64,000 nt of DNA from Lachnospiraceae bacterium (GCA_910575005.1 CAJTCL010000002.1:1-64000), one strand, 5' to 3'; counted from the stretch's first letter, positions 1 to 8,322 are shown. Numbers and translations are program-made. Notes: generated from the sequence alone by a model not told the origin.

Positions 1-66
1 TAGGGCAGAGGTGGAAGTACAGCAATGTATGGAGCTGACTGTTACTAATCGGTCGAGGGCTTGACC
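1..66 (+). rRNA. rrl: 23S ribosomal RNA, 3' end only
   Basis: The window opens inside the last bases of a large-subunit rRNA. The sequence at 31-66 (GCTGACTGTTACTAATCGGT followed by CGAGGGCTTGACC) is the highly conserved 3' terminal helix of bacterial 23S rRNA. The rest of the gene lies upstream of the window. The exact 3' end is set by analogy with known 23S ends and may be off by a few bases. No 5S rRNA follows. Confidence 0.93.
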
Positions 67-131
67 TCACTTTTCGGTTCTTCTGTGTGAATTTTTTAGG
101 GTATTGTAAAGTGTATTAATTAAGAAATGAT

Positions 132-160
132 TTCCACGTATAATGATATGGTACGTGGAA
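132..160 (+). terminator. Perfect hairpin between 23S rRNA and tRNA-Trp
   Basis: TTCCACGTA (132-140) is exactly complementary to TACGTGGAA (152-160), giving a 9-bp stem with an 11-base loop. It has no clear T-run, so it may be a processing or weak termination structure of the rRNA operon rather than a strong terminator. A T-run (93-98) sits just before it, after a poor stem. Confidence 0.4.
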
Positions 161-237
161 TAAATTATATACACAAGGGTATTCTAATATATTATTTAAG
201 TATTTATAAAGTGCATCTAGAGAGTACACTAAAATAT

Positions 238-308
238 AGGGGAATCATACAGCGGCAGTATTGCGGTCTCCAAAACCGTTCACGGGGGTTCGAATCCCTC
301 TTCCCCTG
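238..308 (+). tRNA. tRNA-Trp (anticodon CCA)
   Basis: A full cloverleaf can be drawn. The acceptor stem is AGGGGAA (238-244) with TTCCCCT (301-307), and the discriminator base is G308. The D stem is ATAC/GTAT. The anticodon stem is GCGGT (263-267) with ACCGT (275-279), and the loop CTCCAAA places CCA at 270-272. The T stem is GGGGG/CCCTC around the loop TTCGAAT. The 3' CCA is not encoded. The gene lies about 170 bases after the 23S end and is probably expressed from the rRNA operon or from its own AT-rich upstream region. Confidence 0.95.
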
Positions 309-540
309 TTCAAGTAATTTTCTATATATGGAATTGAATATTTGAAGTTTGATTTGTAAGTCGATAACTAACAAGATATTTATTGTCAGTTAGTTGTGGG
401 CTTATTTTGATATCTGAAATTATATCAAATACCATTCATTAAATTTTCTATTATAAATAAACAAATATAAAATAAGAACTTGACAGCAAAATTTGCCGCC
501 AAGCTCCAACTATTGCAGAATATCTAATTTGCAAGAAAAT
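309..540. other. AT-rich spacer, no gene seen
   Basis: No coding sequence is supported here. Two weak inverted repeats are visible: an AACTAAC/GTTAGTT pair near 368-400 and GATAT/ATATC near 409-426. A TTGACA-like hexamer occurs at 480-485 without a convincing -10 or a downstream gene on that strand. Terminator function for the tRNA is possible but not shown. Confidence 0.4.
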
Positions 541-765
541 TTAAGCATTCATAATATGGCTTTCAGTATTTTTCTCAACACAGAGAATATCTTCTACACC
601 ACAATCCAGATAAGTACAAATTTTATCTAAGAGATCAAAGTTGATACGAGTAGTTCTGTTGTGATTAAGATTTCTAAGTGTAGTTGTAGATATTCCAGTG
701 TCTTTTGCTATCTTGTTTTGTGAGATTCCTTTTTGATCTAAAAGTTGATTAAGCATTACTTTCAT
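541..765 (-). CDS. Small XRE/Cro-type helix-turn-helix regulator
   Basis: This 74-residue protein is essentially one HTH domain (residues about 9-60). The recognition-helix region reads KDTGISTTTLRNL and is followed by a Cro/C1-type tail with LLDKICTYLDCGVEDIL, typical of the short YozG-like XRE regulators found across Firmicutes. The start at 765 is preceded on the minus strand by GAGGTG at good spacing. It probably binds DNA as a dimer. No obvious target or partner gene lies nearby: the next gene is a decayed one on the other strand. The function is inferred from the fold only. Confidence 0.85.
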   Translation of the reverse strand: MKVMLNQLLDQKGISQNKIAKDTGISTTTLRNLNHNRTTRINFDLLDKICTYLDCGVEDILCVEKNTESHIMNA

Positions 766-1021
766 GTAAACACCTCATTTTATATTTTGTTTGATGAGAT
801 AAATTTTTCCCATAATAATTTGTAATATACATCATTGCTAGTACAATAAGTGTATGTGTGATAAGATTATTGTTGAAAAATGTCGGAAATTGTAGAAATA
901 TGATTATCATAAGATATGATATTATCAGACATATAGATTTTATTAAAAGGAGGATAAATCCTTTCTCTCAGCAATTAGTCTGCATTAGAGTAGGTATTCT
1001 TGGGTTAGAAGGAAAAAGATT

Positions 1022-1985
1022 ATGGCGCTTATCAAATGTACAGAGTATGGAAGAGAAGTCAGTGATATAGCAGAATTATGTCCAAACATAATTAAAATTG
1101 TATGATGCGCTTTCAGATGAACAGAAAAAACTTGTAGACAATGAAAAAGATTTAGGTGCTGCGGTTGAGCAATTATCTGTGTTACAAATTGAAAATGTGG
1201 AATCTAAAATTTCCTCTATTGGGAAAATTACCTTGAATTCAAGAGAAAAAATTATAAATGCAAGATTATCTTATGATAATTTATCAGAAAATGATAAATC
1301 TAAAGTTTCAAAATATAATGATTTGTTACAAGCAGAAGCTGATTATGAAAAACTGGCAGTGAGTACTTGTACCTCATTGATTGACAGTATTGGAGAAGTG
1401 ACACTTGAGAGCGAGGGTAAAATTGAGGAAGCACAAAATCTGTATGATCTGCTTTCTAAAGAAACAAGGGATAAAATTACAAATTATGATGTGTTAAAGA
1501 GTGCGCGTGCAGAACATAGAAGACTTGTCAAAGAGGAAGAAGACCGGCAGAAGACGATCAATCCTGGAGATATATTTAGCACAAATAAATGGGAAGTGAC
1601 ATATATAAGAACAGATATTACGACAAAAATATTGCCCAATGATACCAGCGGTTATTATTTATACTATTATTCAAGTGATGATGGAGTCTTTGCTGATCTT
1701 GTCTTTCAGATTAAAAATATAGATACAGATATTTTATCAATTAGACCAATTGTCGGAGATTGTGAGATAGACTATGATGGTAAGAAATTTACCAAGAATT
1801 GTAACTTGTATACAACAAGGAATTCAGACATTAATAGTGTATATTTGTGGGATGGATTGGATGCGCTCACTTCCATTACACTGCATGTTGTCATGGAGAT
1901 GCCCAGGGAATTGCAGACAAATGATAAACCTGTGACAGTAAAGCTTGAAATTGCGGGAGAAGAAAAAATTGTTCGTGTGAGATAA
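1022..1985 (+). pseudogene. Decayed zinc-ribbon / helical-repeat protein gene
   Basis: An ATG at 1022 opens the reading MALIKCTEYGREVSDIAELC, clearly related to the common zinc-ribbon start MALIKCxECG. One zinc ligand has become Tyr, the second knuckle is gone, and the frame stops at 1103-1105. A second frame from about 1098 to 1985 continues as an open reading of about 295 residues. It has helical repeats of about 52 residues (YDxLSxExxxKVxxYxxL type, at least two full units and one partial) and then a beta-rich C-terminal domain of about 150 residues. No start codon with a ribosome binding site exists for the second frame, so the two parts look like one gene broken by a frameshift or small deletion. 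The original product was probably a zinc-ribbon-tethered protein of unknown role. A functional truncated protein cannot be excluded. Confidence 0.7.
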
Positions 1986-2000
1986 AATTATTGTAAATGC

Positions 2001-2034
2001 TGCCATATCAAAATGTTCGTTTGCTTGATATGGC
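2001..2034. terminator. Convergent-end hairpin
   Basis: TGCCATATCAA (2001-2011) pairs perfectly with TTGATATGGCA (2024-2034). It lies between the converging decayed zinc-ribbon gene and the spermidine-synthase-like gene. There is no strong T-run; the minus-strand side is followed by GCATTTACAATAATTTT. It is probably a weak bidirectional terminator. Confidence 0.5.
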
Positions 2035-2044
2035 AACATCGTGT

Positions 2045-3631
2045 TTAATGTAAAATTTCTCCCAGGTAAAGTTCACGATAATAATCTAATTCATCTGCAA
2101 TAATCTCATCCAAAACGCGCATGCCCAGCACTTCTACTGGCGCCTTATCATCAGTTAAGATGAGATTTCCTGATTCACGGCGGGTAAGATTTTCGGCTAC
2201 CGTTTCCATCATGTCAGACAATGCTGGTTCTCCAAGATTTTTATAATTCTTTTGAAAGGACGATAAAATCTGTGGATTCTGAAAGGCGAAAACCTCACAG
2301 TTTGTCCCTCCCTGTACAGGGACAGTATACACGTTGTCAAATACAGAGCCAATTGTATCACAAAGGTAATCATTGATGGAGTGTTCTGACTGGGATTTCA
2401 TATTCATATTTACCACCATGACACCATTGTCGGTGAGATGGTTTTGTACTTCCGTAAAAAATTCCACCGAAGACATCTGAAAGGGGATTGTAATATCCTG
2501 ATAAGCATCTACCATAATCACATCATATTTTTGCTCAGAGGCAGCCAGATAGGAGCGTCCATCATAGACCGATACTTTTACCGTATCTGGCAGACCAAAA
2601 TATTCAGAGGCGAGATTGGCAATCTTTTGATCAATCTCTACCCCTTCGATGGAGGTGCCAGGAAAAAATTCGCTGCAATATTTTGCAAAAGTTCCACTGC
2701 CAAGACCTAATATTAAGATACTGCCAGGAGAATTCTTCTCTGGAATTCCTGCCATGATGGGAGCAGCGAGAGCATAATCATAGTACATGCCTGTGAGCTT
2801 TGATTCTTTCATTAAGATAGATTGTACCCCAAACAGCACATTGGTAGAGAGAACCACAGAGCTGTCAGTTTCCTTCACCTGTAAATAATTATAGATGGAT
2901 TCATCTTCCAAGGTGATATCGTCTTCCCAGAAGGCAAAGCTAAAGGAAGAGGAAGTCAAACCTAGCATTAGAATCAATATGATACTGAGAATACATTTTA
3001 TTGGTTTTATTTTCTTAGAGAAAAAATAAATAATGCTGATTGCGGCAAGGACGCCGGAAAATATTAAAAAGGTTATTGCAGTCCCCACCGTTGGAATAGT
3101 GACAAAAGTAGGAAGGAAAGTTCCAATAATACTGCCAATCGTGTTTAAAGCTCCCAGTTCTCCGACTGTCTTTCCATTGTTGTCCAGGCTGCTGACAGAA
3201 TATTTTATCAGAGAGGGAGTGACAGTACCCAACAATACACAGGGAAAGGCAAACACAGCAAGGCAGGCAAACAGAGCTGCCCATACCAAAAAATTCTTGG
3301 TGATAAAAGCGGCAAGCAATAAGGAAATTCCAGCGATCAGATATCTTCCAACAAAGGGGATTAGAGCAATCCATACCGCAGCCAGCAGAAGGCGGCCATA
3401 GAGCTTGTCTGGAGAGGGATTTTTATCTGCAATACGTCCGCCCCAGACATTGCCGAGAGCCATTGCAATCATGATTACACCAATAATCACAGTCCAGACA
3501 ATCTGTGAAGAACTGAAATAAGGAGCCATCAGCCGGCTTGCACCCAGTTCCACAGCCATGACAGACATACCAGAGAAAAATTCCGTGAGATACAGAAAAT
3601 ATTTGTTTTGTAGGATATTTTTTTGAGTCAT
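2045..3631 (-). CDS. Membrane-fused spermidine synthase-like protein
   Basis: This 528-residue protein has two parts. Residues about 10-225 contain seven or eight hydrophobic segments with small glycine-rich loops (MAVELGASRLMAPYF near 25-39). Residues about 240-528 form a soluble Rossmann methyltransferase/spermidine-synthase fold, with the nucleotide-binding glycine motif LILGLGSGTFAKY (306-318), the acidic VEID (331-334) and a later VDAYQD in the position of the synthase gate-keeping aspartates. Fused transporter-like/spermidine-synthase proteins are widespread, but few have a proven activity. An aminopropyltransferase or a related S-adenosyl-derived transfer at the membrane is inferred, not shown. 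The gene stands alone, transcribed leftward, with only a weak ribosome binding site (AAAGG, about 13 bases ahead). No polyamine pathway genes adjoin it. Confidence 0.85.
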   Translation of the reverse strand: MTQKNILQNKYFLYLTEFFSGMSVMAVELGASRLMAPYFSSSQIVWTVIIGVIMIAMALGNVWGGRIADKNPSPDKLYGRLLLAAVWIALIPFVGRYLIAGISLLLAAFITKNFLVWAALFACLAVFAFPCVLLGTVTPSLIKYSVSSLDNNGKTVGELGALNTIGSIIGTFLPTFVTIPTVGTAITFLIFSGVLAAISIIYFFSKKIKPIKCILSIILILMLGLTSSSFSFAFWEDDITLEDESIYNYLQVKETDSSVVLSTNVLFGVQSILMKESKLTGMYYDYALAAPIMAGIPEKNSPGSILILGLGSGTFAKYCSEFFPGTSIEGVEIDQKIANLASEYFGLPDTVKVSVYDGRSYLAASEQKYDVIMVDAYQDITIPFQMSSVEFFTEVQNHLTDNGVMVVNMNMKSQSEHSINDYLCDTIGSVFDNVYTVPVQGGTNCEVFAFQNPQILSSFQKNYKNLGEPALSDMMETVAENLTRRESGNLILTDDKAPVEVLGMRVLDEIIADELDYYRELYLGEILH

Positions 3632-3662
3632 AGATATTTGAGAACCTTTCTGTTTTTTTAGG

Positions 3663-3691
3663 GCGTGTCAGAAAACAGTTTTCAGACATGC
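3663..3691. repeat. Short palindrome, family 2, copy 1
   Basis: GCGTGTCAGAAAAC (3663-3676) faces GTTTTCAGACATGC (3678-3691), forming a 14-bp stem with one G-T pair and a one-base loop. A very similar palindrome occurs at 33376-33414, where it ends in a T-run and acts as a terminator. Here it lies upstream of the minus-strand gene at 2045-3631, so it is more likely a dispersed repeat than that gene's terminator. Confidence 0.65.
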
Positions 3692-3843
3692 TTGAAATGC
3701 GAAACATAAAAAATAGTTATCCAAGTGTCTTCCATGCTGCTTTATGATGTTTCCTAAATATTCTATCATAAGAAAAAAAGAAAAAACAGAAAAATTTTAG
3801 TTTTATTGAATAAACAAGAAAAATATGATCATACTATTAACAT

Positions 3844-3978
3844 CCGAAAGGTTGAAGCCCCCACTTGTTCCTTTCGGTGAAAGCAAAAAGCTTTGAACCA
3901 AAGATAAGGTTAAATACTTATCCTCCCCTTTTTGAAATCCCCACATGCAACGTAACCGCTGTATGTGGGGATTTTTTT
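3844..3978 (+). ncRNA. Possible structured RNA ending in a terminator
   Basis: A 396-base gap between two leftward genes contains a chain of stems on the plus strand. They are CCGAAAGG (3844-3851) with CCTTTCGG (3870-3877); GATAAG (3903-3908) with CTTATC (3917-3922); and a strong 12-bp stem, AAATCCCCACAT (3935-3946) with ATGTGGGGATTT (3963-3974), followed by seven T's (3972-3978). No plus-strand gene lies upstream that would need this terminator. A small RNA of about 135-150 bases is therefore possible, but no clear promoter was found and it matches no RNA class I recognise. It could equally be the remnant of a mobile element. Confidence 0.35.
3935..3978 (+). terminator. Strong intrinsic terminator
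   Basis: This is a 12-bp perfect stem (3935-3946 with 3963-3974) with a T-run at 3972-3978 on the plus strand. On the minus strand it would be followed only by ATTTC, so it is directional and does not obviously serve the CAP gene to its right, which reads leftward into it. Confidence 0.7.
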
Positions 3979-4027
3979 CGATATTAGGATTGTAAGTTGA
4001 TGTAGATTTGCCCATTTTTTATATGGG

Positions 4028-4999
4028 TTATTTTTTTACAGTAATTGTTTTTTTGACGGTGGTCATTCCTTTGATTTTGGCAGTAATTGTTGCTTTTCCG
4101 GTTTTCTTTGCAGTGATTTTGCCACTGGAATTGACAGATAATACAGAGGGTTTTGAGGATTTCCAGGTGATGCCCTTTAAGATCTGACCTTTGCTGCTAT
4201 TGTTTCCACCCATAATTCCGGGATATACGACATTACATGAAACTGTCAATTTTTTTGTGTTTTTTACTTTGATGGAAGTGGGTGCACTTAATTTTAATGA
4301 TTTTGTATTCTTTTTGCCAACCTCAATAGTCTGAATCACTTTGCCTTTTAATTTAGACTGTGCTTGAGAACCAGTATTGCTGGAGCTAAATTCAGCGGAA
4401 ACGCCATACCAGCCTCCAGAACTACGAACAAAAGAGCCAAGACCAATAAATTTATAGTTAGGATTGATTAAACTGGTATAGTGGCCAGTAACTGCATTCT
4501 GGTTTTGGTTTACCCAATCATTTTTTTCATTGTACCATTGTTCAATTCCTGCCATCAGACCAGCATAATTCCAAGCCAGATTTTCTGCCCAGCTCTGTTC
4601 GTTTTTGCGCAGGATGCTGAAACAACTCTGCCCATTTGGACGAGTATGACTCTCGTTGACAGTGCATTCTGCGGCCCTCAACTGGGCAATCCATTCAAGA
4701 TTGGAGGACCATTTCATAGGTACATAATCAGATTTCTTAAGCTTTTTTCCCGTGGAAGGATTGATATAGCCTTTGTTGCAGGCTTCCTTGCGGATTTCAT
4801 TGATTCTTTTTAATATTTTTGTTTTGCTCACACGTTCAAAGCTGCCAGGAATGCCTACTAGGATATTGCCGTTTTCTGCCTTATTTCGGTCGGATGGACG
4901 AATAGATGCTGCCAGGACAGTTTCAGATAGCTGAAATAATGACAATGTAAAGATAAGGAAAAATGTAATTAGTTTGGTTTTGCAAGGTAATTTTTTCAT
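4028..4999 (-). CDS. Secreted CAP-domain protein with C-terminal Ig-like (BIG2) domain
   Basis: This 323-residue secreted protein starts at 4999, where AAGGAGA sits six bases ahead; an in-frame ATG 24 bases further out lacks such a site. Residues 1-31 form a signal peptide (KK, then a hydrophobic core, ending VLAAS). Residues about 60-220 are a CAP/SCP-PR1 domain with ESHTRPNG, WAENLAW and GHYTSLINPNYKFIGLG, the usual His, Glu and His positions of the CAP cavity. Residues about 240-323 form a bacterial Ig-like domain (ITWKSSKPSVLSVNSSGKIT, then GKATITAKIKG). Such proteins are common on or outside clostridial cells, and their substrates are mostly unknown. No sortase motif or cell-wall-binding repeat is seen, so it may be released. 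Confidence 0.9.
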   Translation of the reverse strand: MKKLPCKTKLITFFLIFTLSLFQLSETVLAASIRPSDRNKAENGNILVGIPGSFERVSKTKILKRINEIRKEACNKGYINPSTGKKLKKSDYVPMKWSSNLEWIAQLRAAECTVNESHTRPNGQSCFSILRKNEQSWAENLAWNYAGLMAGIEQWYNEKNDWVNQNQNAVTGHYTSLINPNYKFIGLGSFVRSSGGWYGVSAEFSSSNTGSQAQSKLKGKVIQTIEVGKKNTKSLKLSAPTSIKVKNTKKLTVSCNVVYPGIMGGNNSSKGQILKGITWKSSKPSVLSVNSSGKITAKKTGKATITAKIKGMTTVKKTITVKK

Positions 5000-5236
5000 A
5001 TTGTCTCCTTTCTGGAAAATCATATAATTAGTTTGTTACTGCTTACGCTAAAATAGCGGAAGTAATTTTTGTTGGTAATTTTTACAAAAAAATAATATCA
5101 ATAAGCAGAAAATAATATAAGATAACCAATCTCTGTACAAAGTAAATTATATTTTCTGTTATTATAATATCATAATCTTTATAGTGTATCAATGTAAAAT
5201 TTTTGTTATAATATCTCCAAATATTATGCATGCACA

Positions 5237-5245
5237 TGATATAAT
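5237..5245 (+). promoter_or_regulatory. Extended -10 promoter for the two-component operon
   Basis: TGATATAAT (5237-5245) is a perfect extended -10 (TG-N-TATAAT), 30 bases ahead of the response regulator start. No good -35 is visible at 17 bases, which fits an extended -10 promoter or one needing an activator, such as the regulator itself. The 5000-5275 gap is otherwise AT-rich with no gene. Confidence 0.5.
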
Positions 5246-5275
5246 GAATCAAAAAATAAATTTAGAGGTTTAAGG

Positions 5276-5932
5276 ATGAAAATTTTAATTGTGGAAGATG
5301 ACGAAGCGATTGCAAATTTAATAAATATCAACCTAAAAGCAGAGGGCTATCAATGTATCTGTGCTTTTGATGGGAAAACGGGAGCAGATTTTATTGAGAA
5401 CGATTGTTTTGATTTAATCCTGTTAGATATTATGCTGCCAGAGATTGACGGCTATGAATTGTTAGAATATGTCAAACCAATGGGGACGCCAGTCATTTTT
5501 TTGACTGCCAAAAGCGGGGTGGATGATCGAATCAAGGGCTTAAAACTTGGTGCAGATGATTACATTGTCAAACCATTTCAGATTGGGGAACTGCTTGCCC
5601 GAGTGGAAGCATTGCTCAGAAGATATGGCAAAGTCAAACGGAAACTTGCTTTTGCAGATGTGGAGATTGACTTGATTTCTAGAACCGTCAGCAAGGGGGG
5701 AGAACTTGTGGAGCTGACAGTAAAAGAATTTGATTTGCTGGTGGAATTGATACAAAACAAAAATGTAGCATTATATAGAGAAAGATTATATGAAAAAGTA
5801 TGGGGGAGTGCATATATGGGAGATACCCGCACACTGGATTCGCATATTCAAAGACTTAGGAGGAAGCTTGGATGGGACAAATATATTAAGACAGTATTTC
5901 GGATTGGTTATCGTCTGGAGGAAGGCAAATGA
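5276..5932 (+). CDS. OmpR/PhoB-family response regulator
   Basis: This 218-residue protein has a receiver domain at 1-115 with acidic residues in VEDDE (7-10), phospho-acceptor Asp51 in LLDIMLP, Thr77 in FLTAK and Lys99 in YIVKPF. A winged-helix DNA-binding domain follows at about 122-215 (LTVKEFDLLVELIQN, RTLDSHIQRLRRKLG, VFRIGYRLE). It is the output half of a two-component system, and its stop overlaps the kinase start by four bases (ATGA). The ABC exporter downstream at 8949-12692 is the likely target, as in antimicrobial-peptide-sensing modules, but no binding site was identified. Confidence 0.95.
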   Translation: MKILIVEDDEAIANLININLKAEGYQCICAFDGKTGADFIENDCFDLILLDIMLPEIDGYELLEYVKPMGTPVIFLTAKSGVDDRIKGLKLGADDYIVKPFQIGELLARVEALLRRYGKVKRKLAFADVEIDLISRTVSKGGELVELTVKEFDLLVELIQNKNVALYRERLYEKVWGSAYMGDTRTLDSHIQRLRRKLGWDKYIKTVFRIGYRLEEGK

Positions 5933-7329
5933 AATTATTTCATAAAATATTTCTCTGTTTTGTGGTAATATTTGGCATTACTTTTCAGGTGGCAGGGTAT
6001 CTGTTTATCAATTTTGCCTATGAAAATGCAATTGATCAGGAGAAAAAGATTGCCTTTCAGGATTTTCAATATAATCGCTATATTCTGCAATCAATCTTGT
6101 ATTCAGAACCAGAACTTTTTACCAAGAAAAAAGATGAGATTGCAGGCATTTTAAGAAACTTTACTGTCCCAGTTTATGTATATGGTCTTGATCAAATCTA
6201 TGATTTCACTAATATGACAGCATTACCAGAAGAGATTGATTTTAATGAAGTGGAAGACGACAAGGTATCTTTTCAAATTTATGAAAAAGAAGGGGAGAAT
6301 TATATTTTTGTATATGATTATGTCAGGCAAGGCAAAAACGAATTGTATCTGGCAACACAGACCAATATCAGTGCAGTGATAGAGAAACAGAAAAATATGA
6401 TTGCTTATTTTCAGAGAATCTACATAGTGATTCTGTGCATCAGTTTTCCGCTTATCTTCCTGTTGACAAAAGCGCTTACGGCATCCTTAAAGAAAGTTGG
6501 GGAAGCCTCAAGAAGAATTGCTAAGGGAAATTATTCCCAAAGGATTTGTACAGAAGGTAAGGATGAAATTGGGGAATTGGCATTGGATTTTAATCATATG
6601 GCAGAACAGGTGGAGGAAAAGATGGCAGAATTATCGAATGTGGCAAAGCAGAAAGAGGAGTTTGCTGCCAGTTTTGCCCACGAATTAAAAACGCCATTGA
6701 CTTCTGTTATTGGTTATGCTGACATGCTCTATCAACGCGATTTGTCACGGGAGGATGTAAAAAGTGCTGCCGGATATATACTAGATGAGGGTATGAGACT
6801 GGAATCATTGTCTTTAAAGCTGATGGACTTATTCGTGTTGGACAAGCAAGATTTTTTGCTGGAAAAGATGTCTGTGGAGGAAATATTTGCAAACATCAGA
6901 CTGGGGATAGAGCCAATATGTGAAAAATATAATGTAGTGCTGCATATGAAAATTGAGGATGGCACTGTTTGGGTAGATTTTGACCTTTTTAAAACGATGA
7001 TATTAAATCTAGTTGATAATGCTATAAAAGCAGGATGTAGGGAGCTTTGGATCAGCGGCAGGCAGAATACAGATTATCAAATTGAGATAAAAGACAATGG
7101 AAAAGGAATACCCCCAGAAGAATTGGGAAGGATTACAGAGGCCTTCTATATGATAGACAAATCCCGCTCAAGAAAACAGCATGGTGCAGGACTTGGTCTG
7201 GCGTTGGTATCAAAGATCGCGGATCTGCATGGGGCAAGGCTGGAAATCGAGAGCGATGGAAAAACAGGGACAGCAGTCAGCATGGTTTTTGAGGGGGCAC
7301 AAGGAGATTGGAATGAAAAAGACATATAA
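5929..7329 (+). CDS. Sensor histidine kinase
   Basis: This 466-residue membrane kinase has transmembrane segments at about 7-29 and 162-182, which bracket an extracytoplasmic sensor of about 130 residues. A HAMP domain follows (about 183-235). The dimerisation helix carries the phospho-acceptor in FAHELKTPLTSVIGY (His251). The ATP-binding domain has NLVDNAIKAG (N box), KDNGKGI (G1) and HGAGLGLALV (G2). It pairs with the overlapping response regulator. The stimulus is unknown; the adjacent ABC exporter suggests an envelope stress or peptide signal. Confidence 0.95.
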   Translation: MKLFHKIFLCFVVIFGITFQVAGYLFINFAYENAIDQEKKIAFQDFQYNRYILQSILYSEPELFTKKKDEIAGILRNFTVPVYVYGLDQIYDFTNMTALPEEIDFNEVEDDKVSFQIYEKEGENYIFVYDYVRQGKNELYLATQTNISAVIEKQKNMIAYFQRIYIVILCISFPLIFLLTKALTASLKKVGEASRRIAKGNYSQRICTEGKDEIGELALDFNHMAEQVEEKMAELSNVAKQKEEFAASFAHELKTPLTSVIGYADMLYQRDLSREDVKSAAGYILDEGMRLESLSLKLMDLFVLDKQDFLLEKMSVEEIFANIRLGIEPICEKYNVVLHMKIEDGTVWVDFDLFKTMILNLVDNAIKAGCRELWISGRQNTDYQIEIKDNGKGIPPEELGRITEAFYMIDKSRSRKQHGAGLGLALVSKIADLHGARLEIESDGKTGTAVSMVFEGAQGDWNEKDI

Positions 7330-8164
7330 GTATACAGTTCTTACCGTGGTTTTGGCAATTGTGTTTTCTTTTGGCAGCATGGCAGGAATGAATCTTATTT
7401 TAAAAGCAAGGGAAAGACAGCTTTTGACAAAAAGCGGCAGAAGCGTGGTGGAGGTGCCTGTTCAGACAAATGTTGGGCAGGAAAAGGATCAAAATTTTAA
7501 TAAAGATAGAGGCACACTAACAATAGAACAGATAGAGAAAGTTGTAAGTCTTTGGGATGAACCAGATGAAGTGGTTGTTCATAATCCTGCAGATGGGCAG
7601 ATTTCTATGGGGGAGGCAATTCGGGCAGGGCAAGAGTGGCTTATTAATATGGGAATGGAAGTGGAGAGAAAAGATAATGATGAGGTGCACCAGTACGCGA
7701 CATTGAGCACTGCGGTTCGAGAATCATCTGAGGAAGAAGACGACAACGAAGATGTACAGACAGCGCCATATAATAGTTTTTGGAGAGTGCAATTTTATAG
7801 TAGTTCACTGGAAGCTTTTTTATATGTAAATGCAGTCACAGGACAGGTGTGGAGTGCGGATATTATTTTATACGATGATTTTCCAAAGGAAATACCAAGT
7901 AAAAAATTAAGAGATTTTGTGGAATTGTGCGGCCTTAAGGTTTCAGGGTCAGAATCAGAAGAAGAACTGTGGCAGCCAAGTTATAGTTGGATGGAGAGAG
8001 TGGAGATAGAGAACAGTAAATTAATTGCAGAGATGCAGTTTATGCGTTCTCAGACAGGCTATCCAGGCAGCGGTTATGGGAAGGAAGGATTGCTTAATTT
8101 TAGAAGTAAAATTCTTTACAAAGAGAATGTGAATATCGTTTTTAAATTGTCTTTGGATTGGTAG
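7313..8164 (+). CDS. Membrane-anchored accessory protein of the two-component system
   Basis: This 283-residue protein starts at ATG 7313 with AAGGAGAT at 7301-7308. It overlaps the end of the kinase gene by 17 bases, so the three genes are translationally linked. Residues 7-28 form one membrane anchor, and the rest should lie outside the cell. The body has an acidic stretch (SSEEEDDNED, about residues 138-147) and a repeated alpha/beta pattern reminiscent of PepSY-like sensor domains (FWRVQFYSS, AFLYVNAVTGQVWSADI). No enzyme motif is seen. Proteins in this position often tune the kinase; that role is inferred from gene order only. Confidence 0.75.
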   Translation: MKKTYKYTVLTVVLAIVFSFGSMAGMNLILKARERQLLTKSGRSVVEVPVQTNVGQEKDQNFNKDRGTLTIEQIEKVVSLWDEPDEVVVHNPADGQISMGEAIRAGQEWLINMGMEVERKDNDEVHQYATLSTAVRESSEEEDDNEDVQTAPYNSFWRVQFYSSSLEAFLYVNAVTGQVWSADIILYDDFPKEIPSKKLRDFVELCGLKVSGSESEEELWQPSYSWMERVEIENSKLIAEMQFMRSQTGYPGSGYGKEGLLNFRSKILYKENVNIVFKLSLDW

Positions 8165-8250
8165 GGCAATTCTGGAAAACAATCGTGCAAGTTTATTGTG
8201 TTTTCCTAAAAATTTACAACTATGACACAACTTTGCCGAAAGTAAGACGC

Positions 8251-8293
8251 AACACTCAGGTAGGATAGAATTATATCCTGTCTGAGTGTTTTT
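8251..8293 (+). terminator. Terminator of the two-component operon
   Basis: AACACTCAG plus AGGATA (8251-8266) pairs with TATCCT and CTGAGTGTT (8273-8290) in a near-perfect stem of about 15 bp, followed by TTTTT. It separates the two-component genes from the exporter region. Confidence 0.85.
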
Positions 8294-8322
8294 ATGCTAT
8301 TCCATGTTTTAATGAGGGTGGC

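Noticed and set aside
127-345. 72-residue reading frame across the tRNA-Trp
   Set aside because: It runs through a perfect tRNA cloverleaf, has no ribosome binding site and resembles nothing.
858-1070. 70-residue frame ahead of the decayed zinc-ribbon gene
   Set aside because: It has no supporting ribosome binding site and its end overlaps the MALIKC start in another frame.
3803-4015. 70-residue minus-strand frame in the structured spacer
   Set aside because: It spans inverted repeats and a terminator, and the composition follows the stems, so it is not a protein.
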